This document shows, one piece after another, positions 8,453-17,399 of a DNA stretch of 64,000 bases. The stretch comes from Qipengyuania xiamenensis (lineage in GTDB: Bacteria > Pseudomonadota > Alphaproteobacteria > Sphingomonadales > Sphingomonadaceae). A program made the translations under genes and the position numbers. The notes below the pieces were generated by a model, which saw only the letters and a list, made by a program, of their open reading frames with translations, was not told the DNA's origin and searched no databases. How positions within the stretch are numbered: the stretch's first letter is position 1; each line of letters opens with the position of its first letter. The stretch lies in assembly GCF_019711495.1 (NCBI RefSeq), contig NZ_JAIGNM010000001.1:1-64000 (forward strand), read 5' to 3'.

Positions 8453-10129
8453 TCAGGCGACAGCCGAATTTGCTGCGCTCAGCACGGCGCGGACGCTGGC
8501 CGTGGCAACGTCCTCGTCGATTCCCACGCCCCAGATGGTCTTTCCGTCAGGTGTCCGGCACTCGAGATAGGCGGCTGCCCGGCTATCTCGGCCGGTGGTC
8601 AGCGCGTGTTCGGTGTAGTCGACGATTTCCAGCGCGAGGCCGAAGCTTTCCTCGATCGTGGACAGCACGCTCGAGATAAGGCCGTTGCCGCGTCCCGAGA
8701 CGCTCTGCTCCTGGCCCTTGACGGCAATCGTGCCGCTAAACAGGCGTGTACCGTCGGTAGCGCGGCGTTCCTCGTAATCGACCAGCTGGAAGTGCTTCTG
8801 CTCGGTCTGGACATGGTAGGCTGACTTGAACGCGTCCCAGATGTCCGCAGCGCCCAGTTCGCGGCCGAGCTCGTCCGCCATCCGCTGCACATGCGGGCTG
8901 AAGTCGGCCTGCATCTTCTTGGGCAGCTTGAGGCCTTGATCCTGTTCGAGCACCCATGCGAAGCCGCCCTTGCCGGACTGCGAATTGACGCGGATGACCG
9001 CCTCGTAGCTGCGACCGAGATCGGCGGGATCGATCGGCAGATAGGGGACGCGCCAGTGCGGATCGTTCTGAACCTCGTGCGCAGCAAAGCCCTTCTTGAT
9101 TGCGTCCTGATGGCTGCCCGAAAACGCCGTGTAGACCAGTTCGCCGCCATAGGGGTGACGCTGGTGGACGGGCAGCTCGTTGCAATATTCGACAGTCTCG
9201 ATGACGCGGTCGATGTCGGAGAAGTCCAGCTTCGGATCGACGCCTTGCGTGTACATGTTCAAGGCCAAGGTCACGAGGCAGCAATTGCCCGTGCGCTCTC
9301 CATTGCCGAACAGGCAGCCTTCCACACGGTCCGCGCCCGCCATCAGCGCCAGTTCCGCCGCCGCAACGCCCGTGCCGCGGTCGTTATGGGTGTGAAGGCT
9401 GATCACCGCGCTCTCGCGGTTTGGCAGGTTGCGGATGAAATATTCGACCTGGTCGGCGTAGATATTGGGCGTCGCCGCCTCGACCGTCGCCGGCAGGTTG
9501 AAGATGATCGGGTGTTCGGGCGTTGGAGCCAGCACCTCCATCACTGCCTCGCAGACCTCGAGGCTGAAATCGAGCTCGGCGGTGGAGAAGGTCTCGGGCG
9601 AATATTCGAAATGCCAGTCGGTATCGGGCTGTTTGGCCGCTTCATCCCGCATGACCTTGGCGCCGTGGACCGCGATGTCGCGCACTTGGTCCTTCGTCAT
9701 GCCGAACACGACCTCGCGCCATGCAGGGCTGACTGCGTTGTAGAGATGGACGATGGCCGCGCGTGCACCGGTCAGGCTCTTGAAGCTTGTGCGGATCAGG
9801 TCCTCGCGGCTCTGCGTGAGGACCTGAACCATCACGTCATCGGGTATGCGGCCCGACTGTACGAGGCCCGAGATGAAGTCGAATTCGGTCGCACCCGCGC
9901 TGGGGAAGCCGACCTCGATCTCCTTCACGCCGACCTCGACGAGCAGGTCGAAGAAGCGGTTCTTCTTGTGCGCGTCCATCGGGTCGACGATCGCCTGGTT
10001 GCCGTCGCGCAGGTCGGTGGAGAGCCAGCGGGGCGGGGCGGTTATCGTGCGCGAAGGCCATTGCCGGTCGGTCAGCGGGACCTGCGGGAAGGGCGAATAT
10101 TTGGAGCTCGGGTTGGTGAGCATGGGCAT
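8453..10129 (-). CDS. leuA: 2-isopropylmalate synthase
   Basis: The enzyme condenses acetyl-CoA with 2-oxoisovalerate in the first committed step of leucine synthesis. The 558-residue protein is the long type also found in actinobacteria, not the shorter enterobacterial type. LSTDLRDGNQA (about 36-46) starts the HMGL-like TIM barrel and HTHND at 246-250 supplies metal-binding histidines. GNGERTGNCCLVTLALNMY follows, and the C-terminal section (about 430 on) is the regulatory LeuA dimer domain that normally binds leucine. It is transcribed on its own behind a leader containing a Leu/Ile-rich peptide, which suggests control by charged tRNA. Confidence 0.97.
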   Translation of the reverse strand: MPMLTNPSSKYSPFPQVPLTDRQWPSRTITAPPRWLSTDLRDGNQAIVDPMDAHKKNRFFDLLVEVGVKEIEVGFPSAGATEFDFISGLVQSGRIPDDVMVQVLTQSREDLIRTSFKSLTGARAAIVHLYNAVSPAWREVVFGMTKDQVRDIAVHGAKVMRDEAAKQPDTDWHFEYSPETFSTAELDFSLEVCEAVMEVLAPTPEHPIIFNLPATVEAATPNIYADQVEYFIRNLPNRESAVISLHTHNDRGTGVAAAELALMAGADRVEGCLFGNGERTGNCCLVTLALNMYTQGVDPKLDFSDIDRVIETVEYCNELPVHQRHPYGGELVYTAFSGSHQDAIKKGFAAHEVQNDPHWRVPYLPIDPADLGRSYEAVIRVNSQSGKGGFAWVLEQDQGLKLPKKMQADFSPHVQRMADELGRELGAADIWDAFKSAYHVQTEQKHFQLVDYEERRATDGTRLFSGTIAVKGQEQSVSGRGNGLISSVLSTIEESFGLALEIVDYTEHALTTGRDSRAAAYLECRTPDGKTIWGVGIDEDVATASVRAVLSAANSAVA

Positions 10130-10170
10130 TTCGGGAGTACTCGTATCGGTGGCTGCTCTCAGGTCGGTCG

Positions 10171-10223
10171 GCCCTTGGGTGCGCGGCGCACCTTATTGGC
10201 ACGCCAAGGTCACGCCCAAGGGC
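10171..10223 (-). promoter_or_regulatory. Foldable leader between the leuA leader peptide and leuA
   Basis: CCCAAGGGC at 10215-10223, inside the end of the leader peptide, is exactly complementary to GCCCTTGGG at 10171-10179. A second, competing hairpin, GGTGCG-CGG-CGCACC (10178-10192), shares bases with the downstream arm. A small TTGGC/GCCAA stem (10196-10207) lies between. Mutually exclusive pairings next to a short peptide are the usual layout of an attenuator. No run of T follows, so a classical intrinsic terminator is not seen; control could be Rho-dependent or translational. Confidence 0.5.
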
Positions 10224-10257
10224 GGGTAAGTCGCAGAATTAGTCCGATGCGGGTCAT
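10210..10257 (-). CDS. Putative leuA leader peptide (15 aa)
   Basis: ATG at 10257 opens a 15-codon frame, MTRIGLILRLTRPWA, ending in TGA at 10210. Five residues of the stretch I-G-L-I-L-R-L are Leu (CTA, CTG, CTT) or Ile, which fits ribosome stalling when branched-chain charged tRNA is short. CTA is a rare codon in such GC-rich genomes. The peptide is 80 bases upstream of leuA, and its last codons form one arm of the predicted stem. There is no strong Shine-Dalgarno sequence, so translation is inferred. Confidence 0.5.
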   Translation of the reverse strand: MTRIGLILRLTRPWA

Positions 10258-10309
10258 GCCATGCTGCATTGCGCAATATTGCCGCCAGTTCAAGCGCGAG
10301 TTTGCATAA

Positions 10310-11458
10310 TTACCGAAAGCGCAGCCGCTCGCGGTTCAATTGTTGCACGTTGGAGACGCCCATCAGGCGCATTGCCCGCTCGATCTCTTCCTTGAGGATG
10401 GTTAGTGCACGCTCGACCCCTTCCTGCCCTGCAGCGGCCAGTGCGTAGAGATAGAGCCGTCCGCCCGAAGCTGCCGTTGCGCCCATGGCGAGACTTTTCA
10501 TCACATGCGTCCCGCGCCGCACACCGCCGTCGAGTATGATCTCGATCTCTCCGCCGACCTCGTCGACGATCTCCCTAAGCTGGTCGAAGGGCGCGCGGCT
10601 GCCGTCCAGCTGCCTGCCGCCATGGTTCGAAATCCAGATGGCATCGGCACCGATATCGACGGCCCGCCGCGCGTCGGCGACGCTCATCACGCCCTTGAGG
10701 GCGAATGTGCCGCCCCAGTCCTGCCGGATCCGGGCCGCGGTATCCCAGTCCATGCCGGTGTCGAGCATGGTGTTGAAATACTCCTGGATGCTCACCGCCT
10801 TGCCCGAGCCTTCGGCCACGTAGCTGTCGAGATTGGGCAGGCGGAACTTCGGTCCGAAGACATAGTCCAGCGTCCAGCGCGGCCGGGTTGCGTAGCTCCA
10901 CAGCGAACTGGCTGAGAAACGCGGCGGAGTGGTGAAGCCCGATCGCAGGCATCGCTCGCGCTTGCCCGAAACGATGGTATCTACGGTCAGCGCCAGCGCA
11001 TCGAAATCGGCCGCCTTGCAGCGTTCGATCATGCTGGCATTCAGCCCCTTGTCCTTGTGGACATAGAGCTGGAACAGCTTGGGCGCGCTCGTCAGCGCTG
11101 CGATTTCCTCGATCGAATGGGTGGCGAGGCTCGAGATACCGAACCAGACACCGAATTTCTCGGCCGCCTTCGCCACGGCACGCTCCCCGTCGCGATGGAA
11201 GGCGCGCTGGAGGGCGGTGGGGCTGAGCATCAGAGGCAATTCACTGCGGCAACCCATGATCGTGCAGCTCGTGTCGATGGTTTCGACGCCTGCCAGCACG
11301 TCGGGCACGAGGTCGACATCGTCGAAGGCCGAGGTGTTGCGCGCCTTGGTCAGTTCGTCATCGGCCGCGCCGTCGATATAGTCGAACACCGGCCACGGCA
11401 GCCGCGCCTTCGCGAGGCGGCGGAAATCATCGATATTATGGCAGTCCGATAGTTTCAT
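10310..11458 (-). CDS. lldD: FMN-dependent alpha-hydroxy-acid dehydrogenase (L-lactate dehydrogenase LldD-like)
   Basis: A 382-residue TIM-barrel flavoprotein that oxidises L-2-hydroxy acids, most likely L-lactate to pyruvate with electrons passed to the respiratory chain. Visible signatures: FDYIDGAADDE near the N-terminus, ALTVDT for FMN, KGV at about 255-257 with the FMN lysine, and SNHGGRQLDG at about 277-286 with catalytic H279 and substrate-binding R282. ILDGGVRRG binds the FMN phosphate. Its ATG overlaps the stop of the upstream DUF4329 gene (ATGA), so the two are translated together. Mandelate or another hydroxy acid as substrate cannot be excluded. Confidence 0.88.
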   Translation of the reverse strand: MKLSDCHNIDDFRRLAKARLPWPVFDYIDGAADDELTKARNTSAFDDVDLVPDVLAGVETIDTSCTIMGCRSELPLMLSPTALQRAFHRDGERAVAKAAEKFGVWFGISSLATHSIEEIAALTSAPKLFQLYVHKDKGLNASMIERCKAADFDALALTVDTIVSGKRERCLRSGFTTPPRFSASSLWSYATRPRWTLDYVFGPKFRLPNLDSYVAEGSGKAVSIQEYFNTMLDTGMDWDTAARIRQDWGGTFALKGVMSVADARRAVDIGADAIWISNHGGRQLDGSRAPFDQLREIVDEVGGEIEIILDGGVRRGTHVMKSLAMGATAASGGRLYLYALAAAGQEGVERALTILKEEIERAMRLMGVSNVQQLNRERLRFR

Positions 11459-12075
11459 GGGCCCGTAGTACCGAATATCGCATTGAGCTCATCCATCGAA
11501 TATCTTCGCGCGATATTGCTGCGCGCACCCGTCTGCTGCTTGAACTGCGTATAGCGGGGGTCGACTTCGAGACAGCCTTCGCCGCACAGCATCTCGGTTG
11601 CCTCCTTCTCCCACTGGTTATGCCATATCCGACCGCCCGGCGTGCCGACGAAACCGTCGATACGCGCATCGATGTCGGTCGCAAGATCGACGCTGGACGG
11701 GATTTCCGACGCATATTGCGTGTCGAATCCGCCATGCGAGTGGAAGCTGGCGACGACATGAAACCCCAGCGGCACGCCCCAGTCGAAAGCACACTCCGCG
11801 CGCTCACCGGGATAGATGGTGGAGGTCTGGAGATTGCCTTCCTCGTCCTCGAAGATAACGCCGCAATACTCCTGGCTGTTGGCCAGTGACTGGCCCTGGA
11901 TGTCCGACAGGGTCTGTTTCGCGTAAGCTGTCAGCTCGGTCATGCTCGCCACGCGCTCGCGGGCGGGGGCTCGACCCTGCGTGAGCAGGTTGAACATCAC
12001 CACCAGGAATGCGGCGCCGCACAGGACGTACAGCAGCTTGCTCCGATCCATTTCCCCCGTCATGCGCGAAGACAT
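11455..12075 (-). CDS. Membrane-anchored DUF4329 protein with a JAMM-like motif
   Basis: 206 residues. One N-terminal membrane segment (about 13-31) would anchor it with the rest in the periplasm. The soluble part contains SFHSHGGF (H112, H114) followed by IPSSVDLATD (S127-S128, D130), with an acidic segment near E76 upstream. This HxH...S..D arrangement is that of the JAB1/MPN (JAMM) metalloprotease fold, to which DUF4329 appears related. Two cysteine pairs (about C71/C95 and C164/C168) could form disulfides. ATGs at 12063 and 12051 are alternative starts. It overlaps lldD by four bases. Confidence 0.65.
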   Translation of the reverse strand: MSSRMTGEMDRSKLLYVLCGAAFLVVMFNLLTQGRAPARERVASMTELTAYAKQTLSDIQGQSLANSQEYCGVIFEDEEGNLQTSTIYPGERAECAFDWGVPLGFHVVASFHSHGGFDTQYASEIPSSVDLATDIDARIDGFVGTPGGRIWHNQWEKEATEMLCGEGCLEVDPRYTQFKQQTGARSNIARRYSMDELNAIFGTTGP

Positions 12076-12112
12076 GCAGCGCGATTGCAGGCTTGTCGAC
12101 AGCCTTTTCGTT

Positions 12113-12715
12113 TCATCTGGTGATGCTTTCGCGTTCCTGCGGAGAGAGCCTGCGCGGCGGGCTGATCGGCTCGAGAGTTTCGCTATCGAACAGCGGATTG
12201 CGCCTCCGGTCGCCGGAGAAGTAATCCTTCACCATGCGCTTGAAGAAACGCCGCATGAGCCTGCCCATCGAAAGCGGCTCCAGGCCTGACGTTTCGCCCG
12301 TCGCATCACCGAGGAAAAGGTGGCCGAGCGGCTTGCCAAGATGCTCGCGGCCGGGAGCTTCGCAATTGGCGAGAAGCGTCGTCACGTAGGGGATGCGCCC
12401 GCTCGCATAGGTGTTGAACATCGGGGTGTCACAGCACGATGCGTACCAGCGCAAGGTCGGTTTCTCGGTCAGGTGGAGGCCCGCGAGATTTTCCTTACCT
12501 TCCCGGATTTCCAGTCGCGCGCATCGCGACTGGTAGAGCGCGGTTCCGCCATGTTCATCGAGGATCCGGTCCGTCGCCCCGAGGAAAGCAGGAAGCGCCT
12601 GGCAATCGCTGCAGTGGCAGAAAACGAAATCGCCTTCGTCGGGCGTCGCGCGATCCACGACACCGCGCACCGAACCGCATTTGCACTGGAATTTCAGTTG
12701 GTCGGGTGCGCCCAT
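12113..12715 (-). CDS. DUF6151 family cysteine-rich protein (GFA-like zinc fold)
   Basis: 200 residues with clustered cysteines CKCGS (C11, C13), CHCSDCQ (C33, C35, C38) and SCCDTP (near 93). This spacing is typical of the glutathione-dependent formaldehyde-activating (GFA/Mss4) zinc fold, from which DUF6151 is distantly derived. No enzymatic activity can be assigned. It sits alone, 37 bases downstream of the start region of the DUF4329 gene and 29 bases after ilvC, both on the same strand. Confidence 0.75.
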   Translation of the reverse strand: MGAPDQLKFQCKCGSVRGVVDRATPDEGDFVFCHCSDCQALPAFLGATDRILDEHGGTALYQSRCARLEIREGKENLAGLHLTEKPTLRWYASCCDTPMFNTYASGRIPYVTTLLANCEAPGREHLGKPLGHLFLGDATGETSGLEPLSMGRLMRRFFKRMVKDYFSGDRRRNPLFDSETLEPISPPRRLSPQERESITR

Positions 12716-12744
12716 GGTCTCTCCTCCATGAGCGCGACCCTAGC

Positions 12745-13791
<1,047 letters not shown>

Positions 13792-14307
13792 TTACTCCGC
13801 GGAAGGCCCGCGCATCATACCCACGATCCCCGAGCGGCCGACCTCGACGAGGCCGAGTTCGCGCATCAGGGCGATGAAACTGTCCACCTTGTCGGGCGAG
13901 CCGGTCAGCTCGAACACGAAGCTTTCGGTGGTGGTATCGACGACATTGGCGCGGAAGAGTTCTGCGATGCGCAGCGCCTCGACGCGCGCGTCTCCCTTTC
14001 CAGCGACCTTCACCAGCGCCAGCTCGCGCTCGACATGCGCGCCGCTTTCGGTGAGGTCGATCACGCGGTGTACTGGCACCAACCGTTCGAGCTGGGCGCG
14101 GATCTGGTCGATCACCGGCTCCGGACCCTTGGTCACGATCGTGATGCGGCTGATCGCGTGGTCTTCGGAAATGTCGGCCACGGTCAGGCTGTCGATATTG
14201 TAGCCGCGCGCGGTGAAGAGGCCGGATATCTTCGCAAGGATACCCGCCTCGTTGTCGACGATCACGTTGAGGACGTGTCGCTCGCTGGATTGCTGGGCGA
14301 TCTTCAC
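13792..14307 (-). CDS. ilvN: Acetolactate synthase small (regulatory) subunit
   Basis: This is the regulatory partner of IlvB and confers feedback inhibition by valine. The N-terminal ACT domain, ERHVLNVIVDNEAGILAKIS at about 9-28 followed by GLFTARGYNIDSL, is unmistakable. A C-terminal ALS_ss domain ends in GLVEVGRSGIVGM. The GTG at 14307 shares its G with the TAG stop of the preceding small gene (TAGTG), giving 171 residues and tight coupling. An earlier GTG at 14325 would add six residues. Often named ilvH or ilvN. Confidence 0.93.
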   Translation of the reverse strand: MKIAQQSSERHVLNVIVDNEAGILAKISGLFTARGYNIDSLTVADISEDHAISRITIVTKGPEPVIDQIRAQLERLVPVHRVIDLTESGAHVERELALVKVAGKGDARVEALRIAELFRANVVDTTTESFVFELTGSPDKVDSFIALMRELGLVEVGRSGIVGMMRGPSAE

Positions 14308-14603
14308 TAGCCGCGATCCTGCCACACTGGCGCGAACATGCGCCCGTTGCCGTCATATTCGTCGACGAACTGGCGGCCGCGACGCACGGCTTCGAAATTC
14401 TCCGTCTGGCGATGGAGGTCGAGACCTTCGTCGATCAGGATCCACGTGCCGTCGGCCTGTTTCTGGGCGACGTCCACGCCAAGGAAGCGCTGGCCGCTTT
14501 CCTCGATCCAGTCGAGCACGCGGTCGGCGTCGCTGCGCCGGTACCAGCTGCGACGCTCTGCCTTGGCGGCGAGATCTGCGGGAAGTTCTTTCGAGATGAC
14601 CAT
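14307..14603 (-). CDS. Small unknown protein encoded inside the ilv operon
   Basis: 98 residues starting [12 protein letters not shown] and rich in charged residues: RRSWYRRSDADRVLDWIEE, then a segment around WILIDEGLDLHRQ and a C-terminus around FVDEYDGNGRMFAPVWQ. No signal peptide, membrane segment or recognised domain. The ATG overlaps the ilvB stop (TGATG) and its TAG overlaps the next GTG (TAGTG), so all three genes are translationally coupled. Position suggests a role with acetolactate synthase, such as assembly or regulation, but this is inference from context only. Confidence 0.8.
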   Translation of the reverse strand: MVISKELPADLAAKAERRSWYRRSDADRVLDWIEESGQRFLGVDVAQKQADGTWILIDEGLDLHRQTENFEAVRRGRQFVDEYDGNGRMFAPVWQDRG

Positions 14604-16351
14604 CAAACCAGTGCCTTTGCTTCGTCGTCCATCGTGCCGCCGACCTGGTCGCCGTAGAGCAGCATGTCGGTATGCGCCGCGCCGCTGGGGATCATCGGGA
14701 AGCAGTTGGCTTCCTTCGCCACCTGACAATCGACCATCACCGGGCCGTCGTGCGCGAGCATCGCTTCGATGCCAGCGTCGAGCTGGCTTTCGTCCTTGAT
14801 GCGGATGCCCTTCCAGCCGTATGCTTCGGCCAGTTTCACGAAGTCGGGCAGGCTGTCCGAATAGGAGTTCGAATAGCGGCTTTCATAGGTCAGCTCCTGC
14901 CACTGGCGGACCATGCCCATGTATTCGTTGTTGAGGATGAAGACCTTCACCGGCAGGCGGAACTGGCTCGCCGTGCCGAGCTCCTGGATGTTCATCTGGA
15001 TGCTGGCTTCGCCCGCAATGTCGATGACGAGGCTGTCCGGATTGCCCAGCTGCGCGCCGATCGCTGCGGGCAGGCCGTAGCCCATCGTGCCGAGACCGCC
15101 ACTCGTGAGCCACTTGTTCGGCCCCATGAAGCCGAAATACTGCGCCGCCCACATCTGGTGCTGGCCGACCTCGGTGGTGATGATCGGATCGCGGTCCTTG
15201 GTGAGTGCGAAGAGGCGTTCGATGCTCTTCTGCGGCATGATCAGGTCGCTGCGTTCGGGATAGGCGAGGCAATCGCGCGCCTTCCAGCCGAGGATGCGGG
15301 CTTTCCATTCGGAGAGGTCGCGACCCTTGCGGTTGCCCCAGCCATCGAGAAGCTGTTCGAGCACGTGGCCGCAATCGCCCACGATGCCGAGATCGACGGG
15401 CACGATCTTGTTGATCTGCGCGCGGTCGATATCGATGTGGATCTTCTTGGCTTCCGGCGCAAAGGCGTCGAGGCGGCCGGTCACGCGGTCATCGAAGCGC
15501 GCGCCGATGGCGACGATCAAATCGGCGCGGTTCATCGCCATATTTGCTTCGTAGGTGCCGTGCATGCCCAGCATACCAAGCCAGTCGGGATGGTCGGCAG
15601 GAAAGGCGCCGAGGCCCATCAGCGTGCTGGTCACCGGGGCGCCAGTCGCATGCTGGAGCTTGCGCAGGAGTTCGCTTGCGTGCGGCCCTGCATTGATCAC
15701 GCCGCCGCCGGTGTAGAAGACGGGGCGCTCTGCTTCAGCGAGCATCTGGACCGCTTCGGCAATCTCGTCCGCCGCGCCGACCATGCGCGGCTGGTAGCGG
15801 TGCGAGGGGAGGGGCGCTTCATCCTGCTCGCTCCATTCGGCGAGAGCGATCTGCACGTCCTTGGGAATGTCGACGACCACAGGGCCGGGGCGACCGGTCG
15901 TGGCGATGCGGAAGGCTTCCTCGATCGTGGCGCGCAGCCGCTCGGGGTCCTTCACAAGATAGTTGTGCTTCGAGCAGTGGCGGGTGAGGCCGACCGTATC
16001 GGCTTCCTGAAAGGCGTCTGTACCGATCAGGCCCGTGGGAACCTGCCCGGTGATTACCACCATGGGGATCGAGTCCATGTAGGCGTCGGCGATGCCGGTC
16101 ACCGCATTGGTCGCACCGGGTCCGCTGGTAACAAGCACCACGCCGGGCTTTCCGGTCGAGCGGGCATAGCCTTCCGCCGCATGCGCAGCGCCTGCTTCGT
16201 GGCGCACGAGGATGTGGCGGATATCGTCGTCTGCAAAGAGTTCGTCATAGATCGGCAGCACCGCGCCGCCGGGATAGCCGAAGACGAATTCGACTCCCTG
16301 CCGCTTGAGGCATTCGATCAATATGGCAGCTCCGCTGCGCTCTTCCGACAC
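14603..16351 (-). CDS. ilvB: Acetolactate synthase large (catalytic) subunit
   Basis: A TPP- and FAD-dependent enzyme that makes acetolactate or acetohydroxybutyrate, the first common step of valine and isoleucine synthesis. 582 residues. The catalytic glutamate lies in the [14 protein letters not shown] motif. VTSGPGATN, the FAD-domain segment [12 protein letters not shown] and the TPP domain [12 protein letters not shown] follow. At the TPP/Mg2+ motif usually read GDGS or GDAS this protein has GEAS (codon GAA at 15008-15010). The GTG at 16351 is preferred because GGAGG lies five bases upstream; an in-frame ATG at 16363 overlaps that site. Its own promoter and a strong hairpin lie upstream. 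Confidence 0.95.
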   Translation of the reverse strand: MSEERSGAAILIECLKRQGVEFVFGYPGGAVLPIYDELFADDDIRHILVRHEAGAAHAAEGYARSTGKPGVVLVTSGPGATNAVTGIADAYMDSIPMVVITGQVPTGLIGTDAFQEADTVGLTRHCSKHNYLVKDPERLRATIEEAFRIATTGRPGPVVVDIPKDVQIALAEWSEQDEAPLPSHRYQPRMVGAADEIAEAVQMLAEAERPVFYTGGGVINAGPHASELLRKLQHATGAPVTSTLMGLGAFPADHPDWLGMLGMHGTYEANMAMNRADLIVAIGARFDDRVTGRLDAFAPEAKKIHIDIDRAQINKIVPVDLGIVGDCGHVLEQLLDGWGNRKGRDLSEWKARILGWKARDCLAYPERSDLIMPQKSIERLFALTKDRDPIITTEVGQHQMWAAQYFGFMGPNKWLTSGGLGTMGYGLPAAIGAQLGNPDSLVIDIAGEASIQMNIQELGTASQFRLPVKVFILNNEYMGMVRQWQELTYESRYSNSYSDSLPDFVKLAEAYGWKGIRIKDESQLDAGIEAMLAHDGPVMVDCQVAKEANCFPMIPSGAAHTDMLLYGDQVGGTMDDEAKALV

Positions 16352-16377
16352 TGTTTCCTCCATCCATAGGCACAAAT

Positions 16378-16409
16378 CGGCCCGGCGCTGGGGTCGTAGC
16401 GCCGGGCCG
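16378..16409 (-). promoter_or_regulatory. Strong hairpin in the ilvB leader
   Basis: CGGCCCGGCGCT and AGCGCCGGGCCG form a perfect 12-bp stem with an eight-base loop. On the minus strand it is followed by ATTTGTG, only a weak U stretch. It lies between the predicted ilvB transcription start (about 16414) and the ilvB Shine-Dalgarno, 27 bases before the start codon. It could terminate miaA transcripts, attenuate ilvB, or protect the 5' end of the mRNA. Confidence 0.6.
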
Positions 16410-16420
16410 ACTGGACCTTC

Positions 16421-16449
16421 CGTATGAGAAACGAAATGTGTCCTGTCAA
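16421..16449 (-). promoter_or_regulatory. Predicted sigma-70-type promoter of ilvB
   Basis: On the minus strand TTGACA (16449-16444), a perfect -35 box, is followed after exactly 17 bases by CATACG (16426-16421), a partial -10 match. The -35 box overlaps the miaA stop codon. A start near 16414 would place the 12-bp hairpin at the very 5' end of the ilvB mRNA. Confidence 0.5.
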
Positions 16450-17399
16450 CCAGCTTTGCGCAATAAAGAAACAAAAATATCGTATTCATCGATAGTTTTG
16501 TTATCGTCACGCGGCCACGAACCCGGCGGCTGGTGCCTGAACCAGGTGTATTGCCGCTTGGCGTAGCGCCGTGTGGCCGTCTGGCCAGCGACGATGGCTT
16601 GATCACGCGATAGTTCGCCTTGGAGGAGGGCGGATATCTCCGGAACACCGATGGCGCGCATGACCGGCAGGCTGGGGTCGAGATTGCGGGCGAGGAGAGC
16701 CTCGACTTCCTCGATCGCGCCGCCTTCCAGCATCATCACGAAACGACGGTCGCACCGCTCGTAGAGCCATTCTCGCTCGGGCAGCAGCACCAGCGGATGG
16801 AGCGATACCGCATCGCCGATGCCGCCTGTCTTGTGCGCCTGCCACTCTTTCAGCGTCCGCCCCGTCGAGCGCACGACCTCCAATGCGCGCGACGTACGCG
16901 ACGTGTCGGCAGGGGCGAGGCGGCTGGCAGCTTCCCGATCCTCTGCTTCCAGCGCAGCGCGGGCTTCGCCCTGCGACAGTGCGCGCACTTCTTCGCGGAC
17001 CGCCGGATCGATTTGCGGTACCGGCGCAATCCCCTCGAGCAGCGTGCGCATATAGAGGCCGGTCCCGCCGCACAGGATCGGAACCGCGCCATCCTCATGC
17101 AACTGCGCGATCTCGCGCTTCGCCGCTGCGGCCCAGTCAGCCGCAGAGCATGCGGTCGCGCCGTCCCAGTCCCCGAAGAGGCGGTGTTCGATGCCGCCCA
17201 TTTCTTCCTCGCTCGGGCGTGCGGACAGCATCCGCAGGTCGGCATAGACCTGCGCGCTGTCGGCATTGATCACGACCGCCCGCCTGCCCTGTTCCTCGAG
17301 GCGTTGTGCCAGCCGCACCGCGAGATCGCTCTTGCCGCTCGCGGTCGGCCCTGCAATGAGCGCCAGTGGTGGCAATTCAGGGGAATTATCAATGCTCAT
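16446..17399 (-). CDS. miaA: tRNA dimethylallyltransferase
   Basis: MiaA transfers a dimethylallyl group to N6 of A37 in tRNAs that read codons beginning with U. The P-loop GPTASGKSD is at about 17-25, the substrate loop [11 protein letters not shown] follows, and [13 protein letters not shown] is present. AIGVPEI and [12 protein letters not shown] mark the C-terminal tRNA-binding section. 317 residues, normal length. The ATG at 17399 lies within the first codons of the divergent serB, so the two genes overlap head to head by eight bases. Confidence 0.95.
   Translation of the reverse strand: MSIDNSPELPPLALIAGPTASGKSDLAVRLAQRLEEQGRRAVVINADSAQVYADLRMLSARPSEEEMGGIEHRLFGDWDGATACSAADWAAAAKREIAQLHEDGAVPILCGGTGLYMRTLLEGIAPVPQIDPAVREEVRALSQGEARAALEAEDREAASRLAPADTSRTSRALEVVRSTGRTLKEWQAHKTGGIGDAVSLHPLVLLPEREWLYERCDRRFVMMLEGGAIEEVEALLARNLDPSLPVMRAIGVPEISALLQGELSRDQAIVAGQTATRRYAKRQYTWFRHQPPGSWPRDDNKTIDEYDIFVSLLRKAG

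Noticed and set aside
14672..16369. 565-codon plus-strand frame opposite ilvB
   Set aside because: Shadow of ilvB; no ribosome-binding site or domain.
16363..16648. Extended ilvB frame reaching into miaA, including a start at 16489 with several Ile/Leu/Val codons, considered as a leader peptide
   Set aside because: It has no stop before ilvB and lies upstream of the predicted promoter, so it cannot be a separate leader peptide; the GGAGG-GTG start is better.
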